Shown in pieces: positions 23,004-34,600 of a DNA stretch of 64,000 nucleotides. The notes below the pieces were generated by a model. That model saw only the letters and a program-made list of their open reading frames with translations. It was not told the DNA's origin and did no database searches. The stretch's first letter is position 1. Each line of letters starts with the position of its first letter. The translations under genes were made by a program, and so were the position numbers. Source of the stretch: Sphagnum magellanicum (taxonomy: Eukaryota > Streptophyta > Sphagnopsida > Sphagnales > Sphagnaceae); contig CM038912.1 of the NCBI GenBank assembly GCA_021904315.1, positions 18,687,061-18,751,060 on the forward strand, in the 5' to 3' direction.

Positions 23004-25993
23004 ACGGTCTAGTGTGTCTTGACTCTTTTAGTCTTAAGACTTAATACTTGAAGGTATGCAATTCAAACCTAATAGTTGGTCTTTTGATTTTATTAAAAAT
23101 TCAGCAGAAATATATTAAATAATTTTCTAAAAAATAGAAAATAAGAAAATAATTTAATTTATGCCAAATTCGTTCAACTACTATGATTGTTGAAATTTTC
23201 AACCTTGTAAGATTTGGTTGAGGGTTCAATTCACCATTAAGCCATGCTAAATGCTGAAATGTATTCAAGTCACTATGTAAAAGTCTTTAAATCAATTGAT
23301 GACCAAAAACTATGAAAATACCTAGAAGGTGAAAATGTTAGGTGAAGGTTTGACAAGTTGATTACCCTTGAAATAACAATTAGAAAATGACCACCTTCAC
23401 ACACAACTAGTAAGGTGGAAAGAAAATTGATTATGCCCAATTGGAAAACTAAATGTTCACATATATCATAGATGAAAAGTTTTTTAAAAACATGGATTAA
23501 AATGGGTTTTTTTTACAAGTTCAAAAGGACATACTTAAGCTAAAAAGGATGACCTCAATTGCTTGGGTAAGGTTTGTTTTGTTTAAGACCTCAAATTGAT
23601 GTTTTGGGCAACAACATAATTCAAAAGGTTATATAATTTAGTCAAAAAACTTGCAAGGCTTGAATATACATTTTCTTGTTGTGACCCAAATTTTAGGCTT
23701 GACACTAAGGCTTTGAGCAAGACAAGGGAAATGGGACAATAGTGAGGTGAAGAAATCCTTTGATTCAAACACATGTACATAAGTTGTGTCAAAGTGCAAA
23801 GGAAGAAACTTTAACATTTTCAAATGAATTTTTATTTTTGGAGTTAAAATTTTAGGGTGTTTCAATTTTTTGGAACAAGGAATGGGTACCAAAATTTGTA
23901 TAAATTGGGCTTTATTTAGATTTTTGAAATTTAAAAAAAAATAAATTACAATAAAGTGGATTTTCATTCCCAACATATATTTGTAACGATAGTTATGACC
24001 ATTGGAAGGGTTGGGAGACTCTATTAAATTATTCTTAGTCATTTAAATAACAATTTGAAAGGTCAAATCACCTTCAATTGAAGAGCTTGATACATGATTG
24101 GAAAATTTTAAAAGGTTATGAGTTTTCTATTGAAAACTCTCAATTTAGATGTGAAAAAGAAAGTTATGAATCCCCAAAATTGTGCAAAAATAATTTTATA
24201 GTCTCGAACAAAAATGACCATTTCAATGTAATTTTCATTGAGAACTATAACATATAATATAGGGAGAAGGGCAATGCTTCCTCTCAAGTTCTCATTCATG
24301 CATGCATCATTTTGGTTCCAAAATGCATAATTGCCCTTTTGGTTGGTTTGCAAAGTTTGTTAGATGCTCATAAGCTTAACTTAATGAACTTGTTTTAGTT
24401 TCATCTTACAGCTCCCACACCATCTTTCTTGTTAAGAGTTACGGACTGTGTTTTGGGTTTGCATTGTATTGCAAAGTTGGGAATTAGGGAGATTATTTAC
24501 TGTGGATACCACTTAACAAACCTAAAGGTGCATCATTTTCACAACATATTTTCTTAATTTATTAATTTAAAATTTAAAATAAAAATTGAGCTTTTCAAGT
24601 ATGTTTAAAATAGGTGTTTAAACATCATTTGTGTGTTTATTTTTTATTTAACTCACCTTAAATCCATTGCATTAAATGAATGTTAAGAAAATTCAACGAA
24701 TACATGTTCAACAATTGAATGAAGGTACTATTTTAGTGAAATGAACTCAAGATCTAATGCAATAAACAAAAACCACAAGTCTTGTAATTTGAAGGTATTT
24801 CCAAATATTGAGGCAATTTAATTGATTTGTTCCATTTTTTGCATGAAAAGAAGAAATCAAACATCATACTCTAAATAGCAATTTGAATTTTTATATTTAA
24901 ACCTGTGTTTTCAATGTTTATGTCAAATATTTAATTTATTTGTGAAGAAACTAATATTTGATTCTAAAGTTTGATAATATTAATGGTGAAATTATTTTGT
25001 TGTAGTTTGGTTATGGTGGACACTAAGTCCCATATAAACATGTGTAATTCAACATTAGTCTTGGTTCAATAAGGCTTTCAAATTAGTGATTTTTTGGGTG
25101 GAAAACAATTGATTTAATAAATTCCTTCAATAAATATATTCTATCACAAATGCTTCATTTCTAAAAAGAAAAATCCCAAGTTTTTTAGGATCAATTTTTT
25201 TGGATAAATTATTTCCAAATTTTCACACATGGTTTAATTGTGGGGCAATTTTTCCTTGGGGAGATCATTTCTTTTTGTATTAGAAAACTAAATAAAAATA
25301 TAAGGTCCCAAATATGGATTGTTGAATATTAAATATAAATCAATTAGCTCCATGATAGGACTATGTTTGTTTTTAAAATCCAAATGTAACCAATCTAGAG
25401 TACATATTAATAATAGGTATTAGAAAAATAAATAAATAAACAAATAAAAATTATATATATATAAGATTTATAGTAATATTAATTGTTAGTAGGTTCAAAT
25501 GTAGCAACTTGGTGGTTCACTTATTTGTTTGTAATGCACAATGTCTTGTTTGTGTTGACTTTGGAACTTGATAACGTAAAATTTTTTTGTATTTTCTTTT
25601 ATCAAGGAAACAAACCAAATGTTTGTTGTCTATCCTAACTTTGTGCATACCAAGCATGTTCATCATCATTTATAACTTGGTACTAACATGTTTTTTATGT
25701 GTTTTTAGAATTAAAATTGAACATTTAATGCATGATGCTTCTTTAATCATGCATAATCACCTTACTTTTTTCATTATTCTTCATGCTTTCAACTAAAATT
25801 AAATTTCAAATAAATATGTGGTTCCAAAACTCAATGCAAACAAAAAATTTAAACTAAGTTTAGGGTGGTTTAAATATGTGAATATTAAAAGTTTAGATAA
25901 TAGTAGGGTGCAATAAACTAAAACTCCCTCACATACTACCCCCAAACAATACCCTTTTTGACCTAAGTAATAGGGAAGATTAACACATAATGA
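23004..25993. other. Gene-free AT-rich stretch
   Basis: Short frames only (longest 23638-24042, minus, no domain). (AT)n and (AAAT)n tracts near 25420-25460. Nothing functional recognised. Confidence 0.4.
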
Positions 25994-26015
25994 CCCCCCC
26001 CCCCCCCGCCCCCCC
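25994..26015 (+). repeat. Poly-C tract (C14-G-C7)
   Basis: A 22-bp run of C broken by one G. Possibly the same kind of mononucleotide expansion as the poly-G tracts at 20.3 and 27.8 kb, on the other strand. Confidence 0.85.
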
Positions 26016-26943
26016 AAAAGAATGTTTCCCTAGTCTTTTACAATTTGACCAATTTTTTACAATGTGTCACCATTTAATGTTTTGAAACTATTGCTAATGA
26101 TGTTAAATTATAAAAAATCAATTATTATTATTTTTTGAAATTTAGGTTAATGGTTTTTTTGGTAGCAATTTTTTGCACAATTGTGACTTCTAAAATTTAA
26201 AAATAATATTGTCACAAATTGCTTGTTTGAAAATAAAACTTCATCAAATTTTTGAGAATTTTTTCCCTAGTTTTTCTCACATTTTTGACATAGTTTTTAG
26301 CTTATGGCATTTCCATTAATGGATTGTGTCATTCAAATGGATGAAAAATAGTAGCATAATAATGTGAAAACTAATTTTGGCACTACAATTTTGTACATGA
26401 TATTGCGCTCTTATCAATTGCAATATCAACAAAATGATTGATTTTAATTGGCCAGTCGTTATGATTGGCCATGTGTTGAGATTTTAATGGCTTTTTACTA
26501 AAGTATTATTCAAAACTCAAGAGGTGTATGAACATTTAATCAACATTTAATCTTCATGGTTTATGTAATAAATATTATTACCAACCCAATTGGTGGAGAT
26601 GTTTTTAAAGGGCTATTTTTTTGCCATTAAAAAGAAAAGTTTGCATAGTTTCCAACTTTCATGTCATCGATCGATGCTGAATATATTTTGGGATGATTTG
26701 GAATGATGCTATATATCAAAACCTTTTTTGTACTAAAACATGGCTTCCAATGGGTGACCTCCCAAGTTAACTAATGCAACAAAAAAATGCATAAATCATC
26801 AATTGTGTTGAAATGTGGTGAAAATTTCTTCCCAAAAATAATTCCTCATGTGTTCTATGAAGAGAAATTTCTACAAATTATTGCATTTTAATTTCTGGGG
26901 TCTAAATTTTGTGGAAACTCACCCAAAAAAAATATAAATCCAT
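26016..26943. other. Gene-free AT-rich stretch
   Basis: No frame longer than about 60 codons, no repeat structure beyond A/T runs. Nothing seen. Confidence 0.4.
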
Positions 26944-27610
26944 GCCGCCAGATCATGTTAGGGTTAATGTTAACCTGAACATGTTAAGGATGTTAGGTCA
27001 TGTTAGGGATGAGGTGATAGGTTAATTAAGATTCCCTAACATTAAGAGTCAAAGCTATTAAGTCATGTTAGGGTTAATGTTAAACCCTAACATGTTAGAC
27101 ATGGTAAGGATCATGAGGTGATACGTTCATTAAGATTCCCTAACATTAAGAATCAACGCTATTACATCATGTTAGGGTTGATGTTAAACCCTAACATGTT
27201 AGGGATGGTAAGGATCATGAGATGATACGTTAATTAAGATTCCCTAACATTAAGAATCAATGCTGATAGGTCATGTTAGGGTTAATGTTAAACCCTATCA
27301 CATTTGGGATGTTTAATTAACCTAACAAGATTCACTAACATTAAGAATCAATGCTATTACATCATGTTAAGGTTAATGTTAAACCCTAACATGTCAGGGA
27401 TGGGAAGGATCATGAGGTGATAGGTTAATTAAGATCCCCTAACATTAAGAATCAATGCTGCTAAGTCATGTTAGGGTTAACGTTAAACCCTATCACATTA
27501 GGGATGTTAAATTAACCTAACATCATGTTAGGGATGAGGTGATAGGTTGATTAAGAATCCCAAACATTAAGAATCAATGCTACTAGGTCATGTTAGACCT
27601 TACCACAGCT
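26944..27610 (+). repeat. Tandem hairpin satellite, ~105-bp units, about six copies
   Basis: Each unit starts 'tcatgttagggttaatgtta', continues 'aaccctaacatg' (its near inverted repeat, so each unit can fold into a stem of about 12 bp), then 'ggatggtaaggatcatgaggtgata-gttaattaagattccctaacattaagaatcaatgct'. Starts are near 26954, 27062, 27167, 27271, 27361 and 27465, with a broken copy at 27587. Units 4 and 6 share a variant ('ccctatcacatt-gggatgtt'). The stem arms contain TTAGGG/CCCTAA. No coding. Confidence 0.75.
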
Positions 27611-27715
27611 GCATTTGAGTTTTCTAGAGTGTTCTTCTTACCATCACATAGGAAACAAAAACAAGAAGCCAAGAAGAAATAGGAAATGCAAAACATAAAG
27701 TGGAGAGAGTAGCCT

Positions 27716-27772
27716 AGGGTTTAGGGTTTAGGGTGGACCTCATGGTACCACATGTTGCATGGACTAATTTAG

Positions 27773-27816
<44 letters not shown>
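27716..27816 (+). repeat. TTTAGGG triplet followed by 43-bp poly-G tract
   Basis: Three TTTAGGG-like units at 27716-27734, then 40 bp of unique sequence, then an unbroken run of 43 G (27774-27816). It lies about 110 bp beyond the hairpin satellite. Confidence 0.85.
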
Positions 27817-27817
<1 letters not shown>

Positions 27818-28314
27818 TGCATATGCATTAATGAACCAACAATGAGTACCCCCTTTCATCAAAAGCTAGGGCCATTGTCCCTTTGTGACACCTACCAACA
27901 AGTTTGTTGCCATGCACCAACAAATTAGGTTAATTAACCTAATCACCTTAGCCCAATATTTAGTTAATATAATATAATTCACCCTTTTTGTTTTTTAAAT
28001 TACCTAATACAAAATTGGGTCTGTTATATTAAAAATCATTTGTCACTGGAATTTTCCCATTATTTTTTATTTCCCCCCTAATTATAATATCTACTAATGT
28101 GGCCTGTGCCAATGAGCATATATTGTAGTCAGTGTTTCTTTCTTTGGAGGTGAATTTTAGCATTTTTTGACCTTAAAAAAAATGATTTTGACACATACAA
28201 AGGGATTTTTGAGGGAAAAAAAAAAGACCCTGATTCCCTGATTGACCAGATTTTGAGAGAGGAAAAAATCACAAGATTTCCATAACCAAAAAAAAAAAAA
28301 AAGGTTCTTAAATT
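27817..28314. other. Gene-free stretch
   Basis: AT-rich, with poly-A runs near 28215 and 28290. Nothing recognised. Confidence 0.4.
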
Positions 28315-28410
28315 TAAAAAAAATTTGCATATCTATTCTATAGCCAAATTTGGCTAAATATTCTTGTGGATGATTTCCAACTTGGCAACATCACAAAATT
28401 GGAAAAAAAA
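28315..28410 (+). repeat. Dispersed repeat R1, core copy
   Basis: Perfect palindrome AGCCAAATTTGGCT at 28342-28355, then 'gatgatttccaacttggcaacatcacaaaattggaaaaa', the family's right flank. Confidence 0.6.
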
Positions 28411-28679
28411 CAAAACACTTGATAGTAATCTATCTATGAAGGAAGGTAGTTTGTTTGTTTTGTTTTGTACCGATGAGATCCACCAGCACAGGGCACACTA
28501 GTATTAAATGAATTTTGAAAGGGAAAATGGTAGCTCTTGTTTAGTTTAAGAGTCTAAAATCCAATTCTCATTTTAAGGATTTTAGTCTTTTTACTTTTAT
28601 TGAATTTAAATTTATCAAATCATTCATAAATTCAATTATCTCGTACACCTTACCTTAGCTCCAAAAGCTACAAAACTCA

Positions 28680-28840
28680 TCTCCATCAAATCCTACTCTT
28701 TCATTCATTGAGGACTTTCCAACAATACCAAGAGCACAACAAGGGGCCCTTGAAGTTTGGGAGATCTCAACAAAACAATACAAAACAAAACAAACCAAAC
28801 TGAATCAAACCCAAAACAAAACAAACAAACAAACAAGCTT
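28680..28840 (+). repeat. Dispersed repeat fragment shared with 42.2 kb
   Basis: 'ccaagagcacaacaaggggccc-tgaagtttgggagatctcaacaaaacaatacaaaac' matches 42190-42255 ('ccaagagcacaacatgaagcaccatggtttgggagatctcagcatgacaaaacaatacaaaac'). It is followed by (CAAAA)n-type runs. No gene. Confidence 0.55.
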
Positions 28841-29154
28841 CCTTGATAATAGGATTATATAATTACTTAATTACTTAATTAATTAATATGTAATTGGTTT
28901 TTTTCTTCCTCACAAGCAATTATGATGTCTAAGAATTGCCTATATTTTTTGTAATTTAATCCATGAGTCCTAAAAAGCATTTGTCTCTTATAAGGCTATT
29001 TGGTGAGCATTGTATGGTATGGAATTGTGTTTTGCCATTTAGGCCTTATACTATGGCAAAATCCAAAAAGTCCCCACTTATGCGCAAAATAACCAAGCAA
29101 ATGGCATTCCATAATATTGGGACCCTAAAACCCTAAAATAATTTCTGTTTGATG

Positions 29155-29221
29155 TCTGATCCAGCCACTGGAGGTCGGTTATCAAAAATGGAAACTGATA
29201 ACCGGAGGTTCTCAGGATGTT

Positions 29222-29260
<39 letters not shown>

Positions 29261-29500
29261 CCCTATGTATATGGTTCTAAAAAATGGGTATTTGATGGTT
29301 TTTTAACCGGTTAAGTTCATGAGACCTGCTGGTTCTTTCAATACTGAAATTTATAAAAATAGAAATAGAAATAGAAATATTATTTATTTATTTATTTATA
29401 ACACCAGAACCAGAGGTTCTTTGATTTCCCAATTTAAAAAAAAAAAGTAATTGAAGGTTATAAAAGAAAATCAGATAACCGCCCAACGCCGTGTTCTTTT
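29155..29500. mobile_element. Candidate non-autonomous element related to 19495-20245
   Basis: The left part has 'ggtcggttatcaaaaatgg...ctgataaccggaggttct'; the right end is 'cagataaccgcccaacgccgtg', whose reverse complement (cggcgttgggcggttatctg) matches the terminal motif of the larger element. The inside has a (TA)n tract (29230-29258) and (AAATAG)/(TTTA)n tracts. No transposase. Confidence 0.45.
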
Positions 29501-31265
29501 AGCCATATAAATTCTCAAATAAAGTATATATTTAATAACTTTATATAAAATCTTTGGTTTCAACTAAATTGATGCCCAAAAACTCTATTGAAAACTAACA
29601 TAGTCAGACACATTAAAAGCATAATATTTGCACAAATATAATTATTCGTAGAAAATTACGTAGGTTCCAACAACAAATAATACCTACACAATTTTTAACT
29701 AATATTCTAAATAAATTATATCTGTTACAAAGGTTCCAACAATAAATTAAACACACAAATTTTTATTTTAAAAAAAAAAATCTGCAATAAATACCTCACA
29801 ATGGAGATGGATGGATGGATGGATGGATGAATGGCAGCCTCCTTTTAAAATGGGATTTCTTGCCTGTTCATACTAGACAGTGAGCACAATTCTGGGTTTC
29901 ATATATAGGCTAGGTCCCTCCAATTTAGCCAGGTTAGTAAAAATGGCTAACCAAAAATACTAATATAAATTCTACTAGCTAGCCTCTTGATCATGAGCAC
30001 TAAATCTGAGCCAGAATTAGAAATACCCAAGTAAAATAAGAGCCATATTAAAACCATATACTCCACCTTAGTTTGGTCACAAAATAACTAAACTGAGCTG
30101 ATGATTCAGTCTTAAGAAAACATTGCCACCTTATTTTAAAACTAAAAATAAATATTAAATAAATATTAAATTAAAAATTTACTAAATATGAATACTTAAA
30201 TTGGGTGCTCCCCCATTAATGAAGTTCAAGTAGTCCACCTCTTCTTTTCACCTTACTAGAAAACTAGGCTTCATATGCTATTAAAGAAATGAACTTTTTT
30301 TTTTTCTTGTACAAACTCATTCAAATCAACAACCAAGGGAAAAAGGAGGAGGTAATTAGGGTTTAGGGTTAAGTCGTCCCCCATCATTGTTAACTTTAAT
30401 CAATCACATGGGCTTGATCCTCCTCACAAAGTTTAGCCCCCCCATTTTTTTCCCCTAAAGATTTACCTTGTCTAAGCTTCAATGCTCCTTCACTAAAATG
30501 AGAAAGAGAAAGAAAAACTAGCAAAGCCATTATTATTATTATGCAACCCTTTGCTTAGCTCAAACAAAAGAAATGGTCTCATTCATAGACCTAATGTGGA
30601 ACCCCTTTTTTTGGCTCCCCATATGCTAACCCTAATTTGAACAATTGGGATGCTTTCACCTCCTTAATGGCAATTGCATTGGGCAATCGCCACTAAGCAT
30701 AAAAGTTGTGCCAAACTTTCTTTTGAACTCTTTCCACCAAGTGCTTTTGAGGTTCCTTTTCAAATCAACATTTGGATTTAGGTCACTAGAACTAGGTCTG
30801 ATTTTTATAATTGCCCAAATAGATATCTAGCTATATATTTATAAAAAAATTAGTTCTAAAATGTGAACAAAATATCACATGTTGCCAAATGCAAAACCAA
30901 TTTCATTTTGCTATTATTACCCATAAACCATCCAAAGAAGTTGATTTCTTAACATGTAGTTTTTTTTTTCCCCCTTGTATAATAATGAATTTTCCTCACT
31001 TCAATTTACTCATTTTTCTTTTGCCTTCTATCAATAAAATGTTTTTCTTACCCTTTTATTGACATGTGTAATGCACACCCAAACACTACAATTATTATGT
31101 TCCTTCTTTTTTTTTTTTCATTTTGTAGATAAGTACTAGAAATCAAAAGTTTATAGGAAAAGCTTTAGAGATTTATTGTGCCCTTGGTCAAGGACACATA
31201 TCTTATGCAAGCTATGCATGAGTTCTAATGTTCATTTTCCAAATAGTTGTCACCCTTACTTTTAG
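29501..31265. other. Gene-free stretch with simple repeats
   Basis: (GGAT)n at about 29808-29832, short TTTAGGG pair near 30357-30370, (ATT)n near 30530, poly-T runs. A 61-codon frame at 30645-30830 has no support. Nothing else seen. Confidence 0.4.
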
Positions 31266-31294
31266 CTAAACCCTAAACCCTAAACCCTAAACCC
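31266..31294 (-). repeat. Interstitial CCCTAAA telomere-like tract
   Basis: Four perfect CCCTAAA units. Orientation is opposite to the tract at 20641-20683. Confidence 0.85.
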
Positions 31295-31587
31295 AATTAC
31301 TAAAATTACAGGCTCTTATATACATGTAGCCATTTATATGTGTAAAACTTACACCAAAGCCTTCAAAAGGTGGTCATTTTTGCCCAATCTTGGACTATGA
31401 AGATGTATTCATGACATTTGGTTTTGGGGAATTTCATAGTTTGATTTTTCACTTCAAATGTGAAATTAAATTCGTTATATTAAAATTTAAAACTTCAATA
31501 CATTTCTCATCATTTTAATATCGTTTTCATCTTAGCTTTTCCTACCTATGCTAAGAATGGTTGGGATAATAAAGATTTAAAATAAAT

Positions 31588-31660
31588 TGGTGTGGCACAA
31601 TGGTTGACCTCTTCTATTTTAAATGGGAGATCTTAAGTTCAACCTTATTTACCATCTTCA
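31588..31660 (+). repeat. tRNA-like A/B-box relic, possible SINE
   Basis: 'tggtgtggcacaatggttgacct' fits an internal pol III A box and 'ttaagttcaacctta' about 35 nt later fits a degenerate B box. The spacing is tRNA-like. No tRNA fold; a tRNA-derived SINE remnant is likely. Confidence 0.35.
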
Positions 31661-34600
31661 CCTTGGATGGATTTCATTTGGCAATTAAGAAGTCATTCTC
31701 AAGTCACATAATGGTTGGGAACTAGTTGTTTTTCACAAATCTTTTCAACTCAGGAAGTTGGATTTTATTGAAAATCTTGTAATTTTCATCAACAATCAAA
31801 TTATGTGAAATGCTTCAATTTTTTTTCGGTAAGGTTCCAAAATAGATGAGGAATTGCATGATGGATGAAAAGATGAGTAGGAAACTTGCACCATGGAGGA
31901 AATACATGTGAAAAAGGTCACAACATGGATGAAAAGTTAAATTTGTACAATAGATGAAAAGTTAAATATGAAAAGATGAAAAATTGAAATAGCACATTCA
32001 TTATATTATGCAATTTTTGAAAATTCTGAAGCCTTGCAATTTCCTTAGATGCTTTCCCCATTGAAGTGTAATGAAGGTCCTTGGGGAAATGTAATCATGG
32101 TTGGTATGTGAATGATAACAAATTCAAGGAAACACTTTTTATTTGGGCACTTGTCCTACAATAACATGAAGCCCATTGCTTCATTTAATTGCTCCCACTT
32201 AGTGCTTGCCACTTCCCCCATCCCCCCACAACCCCCTAGGCAAAAAAACAAATTCATGGGTTGAACATTTTAGGTGCATACTTCATTGGTTGTTCTAGAA
32301 TACTTAAACTATGGTGGTTATTCATTTTTTCCGGAGCCTAATACCCCTTCATAGAACATGTGCACTTATTGACGATTACTTTGGACTACATCCAAGTTTT
32401 GGGATTTTTAAAGCCACATGTTTACAAATCTTTCATATTTTATAGAAATTATATGTCTTCACTAATCATAAAAGGTTTGGGCAAACCAATCCTTAGGTGG
32501 TACCACTAAAAACCATTTCAAGGAATGGTTAAAAAACTAATAATGGCTAAATCATTTTCATGGACCTTTTCTAAAAATGTTTTCACAATTACAAATTGTT
32601 TTTTTTCTCATGTTTATCCATTGCATGTTTCAATATATGGTTTGAAGTTTATTTTGAAAATTTAAAAAAATTGTTAAAAAATTATATTCTTAATAGTGAT
32701 GGCCCCTTCAGGATTCACATTTCTTAATTTTGAAAACTCATAATTAAATTATACTTATTCAATTAATTTCCTAATTAAAAAATTAAAATTAAAATATTTT
32801 AAAATTACCTTTAAAAACCGATTCCCAAAGAAATTCCCAAATCATGTTTCAAACTTGAATCCATGACCAAAAAGTTGAAGGAAAAGAATCAATGTTACAT
32901 TGTTAAAACATTTTTTAAATGTAATTATTCAAAACATCAAAATACACAATATTTTTTATATTATTAAAATTTCAAAATTATTGAAACCTAATAAATGTAC
33001 TCATTAAATTTTTTTAATGAAATATTTACTTAAATGTTGTTTATGAATTTTAAAAGTTTGTTGGGTCCATTAAAATAAAGTTTTGACATTCCTAGTGGCA
33101 TTAACCAAGGATGGGTTTGCCTATTTCTAAGATTCTATTGCCTTGATCTCCTTTCATGTTGAACAAACTTTTTTTTTGGATTTTTCTATTTAAGATAATT
33201 GGGCAACTTTTAGTTTTATATGTTTCTTTTGACAATATATTACAAAAATACATGGACATTCCCTTATAATTGACCTGCCCTAAATTTATTTCATGGCCTA
33301 TAGATACAAATCTTTGCATTTAACATTTCCAATTCTCTTGTCATGTTGTCCATGGTTGCACCTTCTTTTATGAAAAAGGAAGGTATAGAATGGGAATTTC
33401 ATTCTCCTTCAATTATGCTAGCCACTATATACCATGGAATTACAATGAAAAAAAAACCCATCTTGTTTCTTTAAAGAAAATTACTTTTGTTTTAAATTTT
33501 GAACTAACTTTTTTAACATAAGTCTTATGTCTCATCTCCATTGTATGACCACCATTTGAAGTAGTGGCATTTTTTTGTTTTTTTTGTGAATGTCTTTAAC
33601 CACATAGATTCTTTGACTTCCACAAAGAATTTGAAAGGTTAGAAGCTCTTTGCTTTATCAAGGTTGGCTACCTCAATTGAATTAATTGTGAGGCTATTTT
33701 TAAAAATGTCAATGCCCTTGAAAAAAGGTAGGATCTCTAGCTTTATATGGTAAATTTTAGATTTCTAATTCCTTGTATAAATAGGTTTCCTATAAGAGAA
33801 TGTTCCCTTCTTCTTTCCTTAAAATCCTTTTTTATTACATTATCAAGTTGTATCTAGAATATGTTGAAAATATTAGCTTGTCAACTTCTTTACATGTTTT
33901 CAAGAAAGTGAATAACAAGTAATATTCACCCTTCCACAATTAGGTTTAAGTTTTATCGTGTATTCAATTTAGTATAGACTTTTGAAAAGTTCAAAATTAA
34001 CAATTGACCATTTGGAAGTTGGAAAATTGGAGAGAAACTTCGATTTGGGGGTCACTAGATGATTAAATAAATAGATGTTTTTTATGGGCATGTTAATTAA
34101 CCATCCAAAATTTGGGAACCACCTACGGGCTAAGACTAAGTTAAATCTTTGTCAGTTCAAGAAAAAGAAATGGCAAACCTATGCAATGGCAATAATTAAC
34201 AATTAACCAAGTGTTTCAATCTTGTTAAATACAAAAATAGGTTGTGCAGATCATGAACACTTTTCTTCAAATTCAGGAAAAAAACCAACCACCATGTTAG
34301 AAAAAATCCAAAATTAACTATTTAGTCTATAATTAATTAAATACTTTTTTTTCTAAATCACTTAACTTGAAAACAATACATTTTCAAAAAAATTAACTTA
34401 AAACCATATGAAGGTGCTTTTAATGGTTTTATTTTCAACATATTTTTCAAGGTGAGTTAATTAACATATGCATATGTCACCATTGAACAATTTCAAAATT
34501 ACATTCAAATGGAAAGGGATGTAAGTTGGCACAAACCAATAGAATGAAATAACCAATGCATTCACTTTGAAACATGGTACCTTATGCAAAGATTCACTTT

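Noticed and set aside
26944-27610. CRISPR-like array
   Set aside because: Units are contiguous diverged tandem repeats without unique spacers, and the DNA is from a plant nucleus.
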